Below, in pieces: positions 1-6,663 of a stretch of 64,000 bases of DNA (its first letter is position 1; every line of letters begins with the position of its first letter). The stretch covers positions 310,001 to 374,000 of the forward strand of contig NZ_JABGCI010000002.1 of assembly GCF_019799905.1 (NCBI RefSeq), read 5' to 3'. The notes under the pieces were generated by a model, which searched no databases, was not told where the DNA came from, and worked only from the letters and a program-made list of their open reading frames with translations. This DNA comes from Trujillonella endophytica. GTDB taxonomy: Bacteria; Actinomycetota; Actinomycetes; Mycobacteriales; Geodermatophilaceae. The translations under genes and the position numbers were made by a program.

Positions 1-1
1 G

Positions 2-679
2 CTGCCGGCCCTCGACGCCGCCGTCGACGTCCAGATCCCCGCCGCGCCCGCGGCCCAGGAGTCGGTGGACTCGGCCGCCCAGCAGGCGGCCGCCGAGGCC
101 CAGGCCCAGTACTCCTCGCTCGAGGGGGTGCGCGACCAGATCGACGCGTCGCTGGCGGCGGCGGGGTACGCCGGAGCCGCCCGGTACGAGATCGACGAGC
201 GCGGCCTCGTCGTGCACATCGTCTCCGACCCGGTGCTGTTCGACGCCGAGAGCGCCACCCTGCTCAGCCAGGGCCGGGCGATCCTCGACGCGATCGCGCC
301 GGCGCTGGCGCCACTGCCCAACCAGCTCGACGTCGAGGGGCACGCCAACCACCTCGCGGTGACGCCGGGCGGTCCGTGGCCGTCCAACTGGGAGCTGTCG
401 GGGGCGCGCGCCTCCACCGTCGTCCGCTACCTGGCCGGCGCCGGGGTGCCCGAGACCCACCTGGCCGCCACCGGCTACTCCTCGACGCGACCGATGGTGC
501 CGGAGTCCGACCCCGGCGCGATCACCCTGAACCGCCGAGTGGACATCGTCGTCCTCTCCACCGCCTCCGCCGAGGCCAACGAGCTGCTGCCCGGCCTCCA
601 GGCCGCCGCGACGGCACCCCCCACCCCCACCGAGACGACCACCCAGACGACCACCGCTTCCGAGGGAGGCCACCCGTGA
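2..679 (+). CDS. motB: Flagellar stator protein MotB, C-terminal part (5' end outside window)
   Basis: This is the C-terminal part of the stator protein that anchors the flagellar motor to peptidoglycan. The reading frame is open to the left edge, so the start, membrane helix and plug lie outside; about 225 residues are visible. An OmpA-like domain fills the middle, with VEGHANH near position 330 and SNWELSGARA near 385, the usual peptidoglycan-binding signature. A Pro/Thr-rich tail follows. The stop overlaps the GTG of fliL (GTGA), which implies translational coupling. A plain OmpA-family protein is possible, but the flagellar neighbours make MotB much more likely. Confidence 0.88.
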   Translation: MPALDAAVDVQIPAAPAAQESVDSAAQQAAAEAQAQYSSLEGVRDQIDASLAAAGYAGAARYEIDERGLVVHIVSDPVLFDAESATLLSQGRAILDAIAPALAPLPNQLDVEGHANHLAVTPGGPWPSNWELSGARASTVVRYLAGAGVPETHLAATGYSSTRPMVPESDPGAITLNRRVDIVVLSTASAEANELLPGLQAAATAPPTPTETTTQTTTASEGGHP

Positions 680-1146
680 GCAAGAAGAAGACCGACGACG
701 CTGAAGCGCCCGAGGGCGAGGAGAAGCGCGGCGGCAGGAAGAAGCTGCTGGTGATCGTCGCCGTGGCCCTGGTGGCCCTCGGCGCGGGCGCCTGGTTCGT
801 CCTCTTCAGCGGCAGCGGCGAGGAGGAGCCGGTGGCCGGCGAGGTCCTGCCGCTGGAGTCCATCGCCGTGAACCTGGCCGGCGGCGGCTACCTCAAGATC
901 GGCATCGCCCTGCAGCTGACCGAGGCCGCTGCCGGCGGTGGCCACGGCGGCGCCGCGGTCGACGGCTCCAAGGCCCTGGACCTGGTCATCTCGACGTTCT
1001 CCCAGGCACAGCCCGCGGACGTCACGGGCGCCCGGGACGCGCTGAAGGAGTCCCTGAGGCACCAGATCATCGAGGCCTACACCGACCACGCGGAGGGCAC
1101 CGAGATGGTCATGGACGTGTACCTCACGGAGTACGTGACCCAGTAG
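676..1146 (+). CDS. fliL: Flagellar basal body-associated protein FliL
   Basis: FliL sits in the membrane next to the stators and supports motor torque (family knowledge). The frame gives 156 residues from a GTG that overlaps the motB stop. A charged N-terminus (KKK, EEKRGGRKK) is followed by one hydrophobic helix at about residues 23-44, then a periplasmic FliL domain ending in the typical VMDVYLTEYVTQ-like tail. The frame is open further upstream, but the GTGA overlap and the loss of FliL similarity before it favour this start. A strong hairpin separates it from fliM. Confidence 0.9.
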   Translation: MSKKKTDDAEAPEGEEKRGGRKKLLVIVAVALVALGAGAWFVLFSGSGEEEPVAGEVLPLESIAVNLAGGGYLKIGIALQLTEAAAGGGHGGAAVDGSKALDLVISTFSQAQPADVTGARDALKESLRHQIIEAYTDHAEGTEMVMDVYLTEYVTQ

Positions 1147-1187
1147 GTCCCGCGGGACCCGTCCACCCCGTCCGTCACATCCTCCCC

Positions 1188-1222
1188 GGCTGACCGGCGG
1201 CGCCCCTCGCCGCCGGTCAGCC
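1188..1222 (+). terminator. Perfect 15-bp hairpin between fliL and fliM
   Basis: Two perfectly complementary 15-base arms (1188-1202 and 1208-1222) enclose the loop CCCCT. A shorter perfect palindrome, GGTCCCGCGGGACC, lies just upstream at 1146-1159. No U-tract follows. As every other junction in this operon is tight or overlapping, the structure is likely an attenuator, a partial terminator or an mRNA stability element that lowers or separates expression of fliM onward. Confidence 0.6.
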
Positions 1223-1251
1223 CGCGTCCGGGACCAGCCGATGAGGGGGGC

Positions 1252-2223
1252 GTGACCCGCCCCGAGAACGGACCCGTCCCCGGGGGTGCCGGGACGCCGG
1301 CGCACGGTGGCCGCCGGCGTGGCGCGCCCCGCACGTACGACTTCCGTCGCCCCACCAAGCTGTCCCGCGAGCACGTCCGCGTGCTGCAGATCGCCCAGGA
1401 GGCCTTCGCCCGGCAGGCGACGACGGTGCTGACGACGCTGCTGCGCACCGGCGCCCGGATGGAGCTGCTGAGCATCGAGCAGCAGTCCTACGACGACTAC
1501 GTCGCGGCGCTGCCCAACCCCTACTTCCTGACCACGTTCACGCTGGAGCCGCTGACCGGCAGGGGCCTGCTGGCCTACCCGCTGGACATCGCCATGGCGA
1601 CGGTCGACCACATGCTCGGTGGCTCCGGCGCCGCCGACCAGCCGGACCGGCCGATGACGGCGATGGAGACCACCATCACCGGCCAGCTGCTGACCCGGCT
1701 GCTCGAGGAGTTCGCCGGCGCCTTCGCGCACATCACCGAGATCCAGCCGGTCCGCGACGGGCTCGAGTACAACCCCGCCCTCGCCCAGGCCGCCGCCGGC
1801 TCGGACACCGTGATGGTGGCCAGCTTCGAGCTGTCGGTGGGCGACCGCGACGGCCAGGCCACGCTGGTGCTGCCGTTCTCCTCGTTCGCCACCCCGCTGA
1901 ACAACGCCACCTCGCCGCACCTGTCCGAGGCCGCCCAGCGCAAGCGCCTGCGGGCCGCCGAGCTGGTCAGCGCCCGGCTCGAGCTGGTGCCGGTCGACGT
2001 GAGCGTCCGGTTCACCCCGCTGGAGGTCTCCTCCAGCGACCTGCTCTCCCTCGCCGTGGGTGACGTGCTGCTGCTGCGCCACCCCCGGGACAGCCCGCTC
2101 GAGGTCACCACCAACGACGCGACGTTCGCCTACGCGATCGCCAGCAACCACCGCCGCAGGCTCGCCGCCTCCATCGTGCCCACCCCGTATGCCGCTCGGG
2201 ACACCACAAAGGACACCGCATGA
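1252..2223 (+). CDS. fliM: Flagellar motor switch protein FliM
   Basis: FliM forms the middle of the C-ring and switches motor direction. The 323-residue protein has the conserved segment around TYDFRRPTKLSREHVR (residues 28-43), the GGSG loop of the middle domain, and a C-terminal SpoA-like domain that binds FliN. The usual N-terminal CheY-P docking peptide (LSQ.EIDALL type) is absent, replaced by a Gly/Pro/Arg-rich stretch; the in-frame sequence before the GTG does not supply one either. A purine-rich AGGGGGG abuts the start. The stop overlaps the ATG of fliN (ATGA). Confidence 0.93.
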   Translation: MTRPENGPVPGGAGTPAHGGRRRGAPRTYDFRRPTKLSREHVRVLQIAQEAFARQATTVLTTLLRTGARMELLSIEQQSYDDYVAALPNPYFLTTFTLEPLTGRGLLAYPLDIAMATVDHMLGGSGAADQPDRPMTAMETTITGQLLTRLLEEFAGAFAHITEIQPVRDGLEYNPALAQAAAGSDTVMVASFELSVGDRDGQATLVLPFSSFATPLNNATSPHLSEAAQRKRLRAAELVSARLELVPVDVSVRFTPLEVSSSDLLSLAVGDVLLLRHPRDSPLEVTTNDATFAYAIASNHRRRLAASIVPTPYAARDTTKDTA

Positions 2224-2978
2224 CCGCCTCGCTCGACACCGTCCAGGCCTCGGAGACGATCACCGCCGTCGTCGTGGCCGCCGCCTCCGCCGCTGCCGCG
2301 CTGGTCCCGTCGCCCGTCGACCTGGTCGCCGGCGACGCGGTCACCGACGCCGACGCCGTGCAGCTGCCCCCGACGGCCGCCGCGGCGGTGACCGCCCGGC
2401 TGTCCGGCGAGGTCTCCGGCGACGTCGTCCTCGTGCTGTCGGCCGAGGTGGTCGAGGCGCTGGACAACTCCCCCGTGGGCCCGATGGACGTCGCCACGGC
2501 CCTGCGGCCGGCACTCGAGGCGGCTGCCTCGGCGCTGGGCCGGGTGCGGGTGGACTCCGAGCGCACCGAGGACCCGGTGACCGCGCTGGACGGCCTGCGC
2601 GACAAGGGCATGTACGTCGCCGTCCCGCTGCTGGGCACCGGCGAGGACGGCGCGGAGGAGCACGTGGCCACCCTCGCGCTACAGGTCACCCTCCCCCAGC
2701 CGCAGCGCTCGCAGCGCGGCAGCCTGGAGCTGCTGCGGCACGTGGCCATGGAGGTCACCGTCGAGATCGGCCGCACCCGCATGACGGTGGGCGAGCTGCT
2801 CTCCCTGCACCCCGGCGAGGTCGTCGAGCTCGACCGCGCGGCCAGCGCGCCGGCCGACCTGCTGGTCAACGGCACCTTGATCGCCCGCGGCGAGGTCGTC
2901 GTCGTCGACGAGGACTTCGGCCTGCGGATCAGCGAGATCGTCAGCGACGCCGCCGAGCTCGGGGGCATGGCGCCATGA
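2220..2978 (+). CDS. fliN: Flagellar motor switch protein FliN with N-terminal extension
   Basis: This C-ring protein is 252 residues, about twice the length of proteobacterial FliN. The C-terminal 75 or so residues form the SpoA domain (VGELLSLHPGEVVELDR, then LIARGEVVVVDEDFGLRI). The first 150 residues look like the alanine-rich CheC/FliY-type domain found on many Gram-positive FliN/FliY proteins, but I see no E..N phosphatase motif, so it is probably not a CheY-P phosphatase. The start overlaps the fliM stop by 4 bp and the stop overlaps the fliO start by 4 bp. Confidence 0.9.
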   Translation: MTASLDTVQASETITAVVVAAASAAAALVPSPVDLVAGDAVTDADAVQLPPTAAAAVTARLSGEVSGDVVLVLSAEVVEALDNSPVGPMDVATALRPALEAAASALGRVRVDSERTEDPVTALDGLRDKGMYVAVPLLGTGEDGAEEHVATLALQVTLPQPQRSQRGSLELLRHVAMEVTVEIGRTRMTVGELLSLHPGEVVELDRAASAPADLLVNGTLIARGEVVVVDEDFGLRISEIVSDAAELGGMAP

Positions 2979-3397
2979 CCTGGATGCTCATCCGGCTGGT
3001 GCTCTCGCTGGCCTTCGTCGGCGGCGTGCTGTGGTTCGCCGCCCGCCTGGCGCGCAAGCGCGGGCTGGGCCAGTCCAACGGCCTGGTCGAGGTCGTCGCC
3101 CAGCAGCGGGTGGGCCGCGCCAGCACGGTCAACGTCATCCGCATCGCCGACCGCGTCCTCGTCGTCGGGGCGACCGAGCAGACGGTCACCCTGCTGGCCG
3201 AGGTGGACGGCGAGATGGTCGAGGCCACCCTCGCCGACCGCGAGCTCGCCGCCCTCACCGGTGGGGGCTCCGCCGGTGGCGCCCGGCGGCAGCTCGTGGG
3301 CGCCGGCAGCACCGGCGCGCTCGCCGGGTCGGTCTTCGACCGCGGCAGCTGGGGCGGGTTCGTGCAGCAGATGCGCGAGCGGACGGTCCGGCGCTGA
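2975..3397 (+). CDS. fliO: Flagellar biosynthesis protein FliO
   Basis: FliO is a small membrane protein that helps FliP assemble into the flagellar export gate. The 140-residue product has one N-terminal membrane helix (about residues 4-24), then a basic stretch and the domain around VGRASTVNVIRIADRVLVVGA that is typical of FliO. The ATG lies inside the fliN stop (ATGA) and defines the start. The terminal A of its TGA is the first base of the fliP ATG. Family assignment rests on topology, motif and position because FliO is poorly conserved. Confidence 0.88.
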   Translation: MTWMLIRLVLSLAFVGGVLWFAARLARKRGLGQSNGLVEVVAQQRVGRASTVNVIRIADRVLVVGATEQTVTLLAEVDGEMVEATLADRELAALTGGGSAGGARRQLVGAGSTGALAGSVFDRGSWGGFVQQMRERTVRR

Positions 3398-4239
3398 TGA
3401 CCGCCCCCTGCCCGGCGCCCGCGCGGGCGACGTCCCCGGCCCTGCGCCGGACCGTCGTCCTGCTGCTGGCCCTGTTCGCCGCCGCGGTGGTGGCCGTGCT
3501 CCTGGCCGACCCCGCCTCGGCGGCGCCGACCGCGCCCACCGCCCCGACCGCACCGACCGCGCCGGTCGCGCCGGCCGTCGACGGCGGCGTGGACATCTCC
3601 GTGGGCGGCGGCAGCTCCAGCAGCTCGGTGACGCTGATCCTCGCGATCACCGTCCTGTCGGTCGCGCCCTCGGTGCTCCTGCTGGCCACCTCCTTCACCA
3701 AGATCGCCGTGGTGCTGTCCCTGACCCGCAACGCGCTGGGTCTGCAGTCCTCCCCGCCGAACTCGGTGCTCACCGGCATCGCCCTGTTCCTCACGCTCTT
3801 CGTGATGGGCCCGGTCTTCTCCGAGATCAACGAGGTCGCCGTCCAGCCGTACCTGGACGGGGGCATGTCGGTCACCCAGGCCTACGAGGTCGGCGTGGTC
3901 CCGCTCAAGGAGTTCCTGCTCGACAACACCCGCGACGACGAGCTCGAGCTCATGATCGGGCTCTCGAACGAGGAGCAGCCCGAGAACCGCGAGGCCGTGA
4001 GCATGACGACGCTCATCCCGGCGTTCGTGCTCTCCGAGCTGAAGAGCGCCTTCATCATCGGGCTGGTCATCTTCATCCCGTTCCTGGTGCTGGACATGCT
4101 GGTCAGCTCCGCGCTCATGGCGATGGGCATGATGATGGTGCCGCCGTCGATCGTGTCGCTGCCCTTCAAGCTGCTGCTGTTCGTGGTGGTGGACGGGTGG
4201 GCGTTGATCACGACGTCGCTGGTCGGGAGTTACACATGA
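3397..4239 (+). CDS. fliP: Flagellar export gate protein FliP
   Basis: FliP builds the pentameric core of the type III export pore. The 280-residue protein starts with a cleavable-looking signal peptide (to about residue 42, ending ASAAP), followed by a low-complexity TAPTAPTAPTAP spacer. The classic FliP core follows: TSFTKIAVVLSLTRNALG, the periplasmic loop with NREAVSMTTLIPAF and the last two helices with MGMMMVPPSIVSLPFKLLLF. The TAP repeat between signal and core is lineage-specific. The start shares one base with the fliO stop. The stop overlaps the ATG of a 28-codon small ORF. Confidence 0.95.
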   Translation: MTAPCPAPARATSPALRRTVVLLLALFAAAVVAVLLADPASAAPTAPTAPTAPTAPVAPAVDGGVDISVGGGSSSSSVTLILAITVLSVAPSVLLLATSFTKIAVVLSLTRNALGLQSSPPNSVLTGIALFLTLFVMGPVFSEINEVAVQPYLDGGMSVTQAYEVGVVPLKEFLLDNTRDDELELMIGLSNEEQPENREAVSMTTLIPAFVLSELKSAFIIGLVIFIPFLVLDMLVSSALMAMGMMMVPPSIVSLPFKLLLFVVVDGWALITTSLVGSYT

Positions 4240-4322
4240 CGAACGAGCTCGCGAGTTCGTCCATGGACACGGCGACGGCGGCGGTCACGCCGGCGACGAG
4301 CGCCAGCGAGGAGCTGTCGTGA
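4236..4322 (+). CDS. Small ORF (28 aa) coupled between fliP and fliQ
   Basis: A 28-residue frame starts with an ATG overlapping the fliP stop (ATGA) and ends with a TGA overlapping the fliQ GTG (GTGA). Its product, MTNELASSSMDTATAAVTPA and eight further residues, is Ser/Thr/Ala-rich and acidic at both ends, with no membrane helix. It matches no family I know. Its precise 4-bp joints at both ends are the same as those used by the real genes in this operon. It could be a real small protein, or a coupling ORF that lets ribosomes reach fliQ without re-initiation from solution. Confidence 0.5.
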   Translation: MTNELASSSMDTATAAVTPATSASEELS

Positions 4323-4594
4323 CCGACGCCGATGTCACCCAGATCGCGATCCAGACGATGATGGTCGGCGCCAAGGTCGCGGCGCCCATCCTGCTCACCG
4401 CCCTGCTGGTCGGCTTCCTGATCTCGCTGTTCCAGGCGGCCACGCAGATCCAGGAAGCGACCCTGTCCTTCGTCCCGAAGATGATCGCCGTCGCGATCGC
4501 GCTGCTGGTGACGGGCAACTGGGTGCTGTCGGAGCTGGTCAGCTTCACGCACACCCTGTTCGACTCCCTCCCGCGGCTGCTCGGCCGGACCTGA
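4319..4594 (+). CDS. fliQ: Flagellar export gate protein FliQ
   Basis: FliQ is a two-helix subunit of the flagellar export gate. The 91-residue product has the usual length and layout: a first helix around VGAKVAAPILLTALLVGFLI, the loop QAATQIQEATLSFVPK that is diagnostic for FliQ, and a second helix. The GTG start lies within the stop of the preceding small ORF. fliR begins 5 bp after its stop. The order P-Q-R is conserved across flagellated bacteria. Confidence 0.95.
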   Translation: MTDADVTQIAIQTMMVGAKVAAPILLTALLVGFLISLFQAATQIQEATLSFVPKMIAVAIALLVTGNWVLSELVSFTHTLFDSLPRLLGRT

Positions 4595-4599
4595 CCGGC

Positions 4600-5364
4600 A
4601 TGGACCTCGAGGTCCCGGCGGTCACCCTCGTGGCGCTGCTGCTCGCCACGGCGCGGGCGGCCGGATTCGTCCTGCTGGCCCCGCCGTTCAACACCCGCAC
4701 CATCCCGGCGCCGGTCAAGGGAGCACTCGCCCTGGCCCTGTCGGTCGCGCTGTTCACCCGGATCGCCCCGGAGCTGCCGGAGCCGACCGCCGGCTTCGTC
4801 ATCGTCGGCGCGGTCACCGAGGTGGTGATCGGCGCCGGCCTGGGGTTCGTCGTCCAGGTGTTCTTCGCCGCCGTGCAGTTCGCCGGTGACCTGATCGACG
4901 TGAGCGGCGGCTTCTCGATGCAGCCGGCCTACGACCCCCTGTCGATGAACTCCAGCGGCTCGATCAGCCGGCTGCACTACCTGCTGGCGACGACGCTGCT
5001 GTTCACCAGCGGCGGGCACCTGATGATCGTCCGCGGCTTCGCGACCTCCTACGAGGGGCTGCCGGTCGGCGGCGGGGTGCCCACGGACCACCTCGCCGAG
5101 GTGCTGGTCACCGCCTTCTCGATGATGTTCCTCGCCGCGCTGCAGATCGCCGGGCCCATGGTCGCGGTGCTGCTGCTGGCCGACGTCGCCCTGTCGCTGC
5201 TGTCCCGCGCGGCGCCGGCGCTGAACATCTTCGCCATCGGTTTCCCGGTGAAGATCATGCTCACCCTGACGCTGCTGGGGCTGACCTTCCCGCTGCTGCC
5301 CTCGGCCCTCGACGCGCTGCTCGAGCAGGCCACCCGCGCCGTCGTCTCGTTGCGGAGCGGCTGA
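4600..5364 (+). CDS. fliR: Flagellar export gate protein FliR
   Basis: FliR completes the FliPQR export pore in the inner membrane. The 254-residue protein has about six hydrophobic segments and the family features AGFVLLAPPFNTRTIPAPVK near the N-terminus and GDLIDVSGGFSMQPAYDP in the middle. Length and topology are normal. It follows fliQ after 5 bp; the ATG is preceded by weak spacing for a Shine-Dalgarno site, so coupling to fliQ is likely. A 55-bp gap to flhB contains the flhB ribosome binding site. Confidence 0.94.
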   Translation: MDLEVPAVTLVALLLATARAAGFVLLAPPFNTRTIPAPVKGALALALSVALFTRIAPELPEPTAGFVIVGAVTEVVIGAGLGFVVQVFFAAVQFAGDLIDVSGGFSMQPAYDPLSMNSSGSISRLHYLLATTLLFTSGGHLMIVRGFATSYEGLPVGGGVPTDHLAEVLVTAFSMMFLAALQIAGPMVAVLLLADVALSLLSRAAPALNIFAIGFPVKIMLTLTLLGLTFPLLPSALDALLEQATRAVVSLRSG

Positions 5365-5419
5365 TGGTCACCGGTGCGCGGCGGCCCGCTCCGTCCTCGT
5401 CCGGGAAGGGGGTGAGCTG

Positions 5420-6568
5420 ATGGCCAAGGACGGTCCCGGTGGGGAGAAGACCGAGAAGCCGACACCCAAGAAACTCAAGGACGCCCGCAAGGACGGGCAG
5501 ATCCCACGGACCCAGGAACTGGGCACGTGGGCCGGGGTGGCGGCCGCGAGCTTCCTCATCCCGATGCTCGTGGGCAACGCCTACGACGCGGTCGGCGAGC
5601 TGTTCATGCAGGTCGGCGCGGTGGCCGACGACCCGCAGTCGGCCCGCGTCACCGGCCTGCTCGGGCAGGCCCTGATGGCGTTCCTGTCCACGCTGATGCC
5701 CGCGGCGGTGGGCCTGATGGTCGTGGGCCTCGTCGCCTCGGCCGCCCAGGGCGGGGTCACCGTCTCGGCCAAGGGCCTCAAGCCCACGTTGAAGAAGCTG
5801 AACCCCCTCCCCGGGATCAAGCGGATGTTCGGGACCCAGGGCCTGTGGGAGGCGGCCAAGGCGGTCATCAAGACGGCGGCCCTGGGCGCCGTCGTCGTCG
5901 TGACCAGCGACAAGGCCCAGGGGCTGGTCTCCGCCGCCGGCGCGCTGCCCATCTCGGTGATCGTCGCGACGTTCACCGACTCGGCCGTGCTCATGCTCCG
6001 CGTCGTCGCCGTGACCGGCATGGTCATCGCGATCGCCGACTACGTCATCGTCCGCGTGAAGATGATGAAGCAGCTCAAGATGAGCAGGTACGAGATCGAG
6101 CAGGAGTACAAGCAGGCCGAGGGCGATCCGCAGATGAAGGCCCAGCGCAAGGCGACGGCGCTGGCGATGTCGCGGAACCGGATGATGGCCGACGTCGCCG
6201 ACGCCGACGTCCTGCTGGTCAACCCGACCCACGTCGCGGTCGCGCTCAAGTACGCACCCGAGCGCGGGGCGCCGCGGGTCGTGGCCAAGGGCGCCGACCT
6301 CATCGCCGCGAAGCTGCGCGAGAAGGCCGCCGAGGCCGGCGTTCCGATGGTCCAGGACATCCCGTTGGCGCGGGCGCTGCACGCGTCGTGCGAGATCGGC
6401 CAGGAGGTACCGCCGCAGCTGTTCACCGCGGTGGCCCGGGTGCTGGCCTTCGTCATGCAGCTCGGCATGCGGGGCGTGCGCGGTGGCTTCCACCGGCCCG
6501 GGTTCGAGGCACCCGACGTCGAGGGGCTGCCCTCCGCCGGTCGCCGGAGGCTGCCCGCGGCGTCCTGA
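5420..6568 (+). CDS. flhB: Flagellar export switch protein FlhB
   Basis: FlhB switches export from rod/hook to filament substrates by self-cleavage in its cytoplasmic domain. The 382-residue protein begins with the typical EKTEKPTPKKLKDARKDGQ, has four membrane helices, and carries the cleavage motif NPTH at residues 268-271 followed by VAVALKY. The C-terminal tail after about residue 350 is Arg/Gly/Pro-rich. The ATG at 5420 is preceded by AAGGGGGTGAG, a good ribosome binding site. Confidence 0.96.
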   Translation: MAKDGPGGEKTEKPTPKKLKDARKDGQIPRTQELGTWAGVAAASFLIPMLVGNAYDAVGELFMQVGAVADDPQSARVTGLLGQALMAFLSTLMPAAVGLMVVGLVASAAQGGVTVSAKGLKPTLKKLNPLPGIKRMFGTQGLWEAAKAVIKTAALGAVVVVTSDKAQGLVSAAGALPISVIVATFTDSAVLMLRVVAVTGMVIAIADYVIVRVKMMKQLKMSRYEIEQEYKQAEGDPQMKAQRKATALAMSRNRMMADVADADVLLVNPTHVAVALKYAPERGAPRVVAKGADLIAAKLREKAAEAGVPMVQDIPLARALHASCEIGQEVPPQLFTAVARVLAFVMQLGMRGVRGGFHRPGFEAPDVEGLPSAGRRRLPAAS

Positions 6569-6663
6569 CCCCCTGCCCCGACGAGCTCAGCGCAGCCGTC
6601 TCCTCCGACTCCCGGGGGTGACGCCTGTGCCGGCGAGGGCTGCCCGGGACCAGGGGGGCGGCT

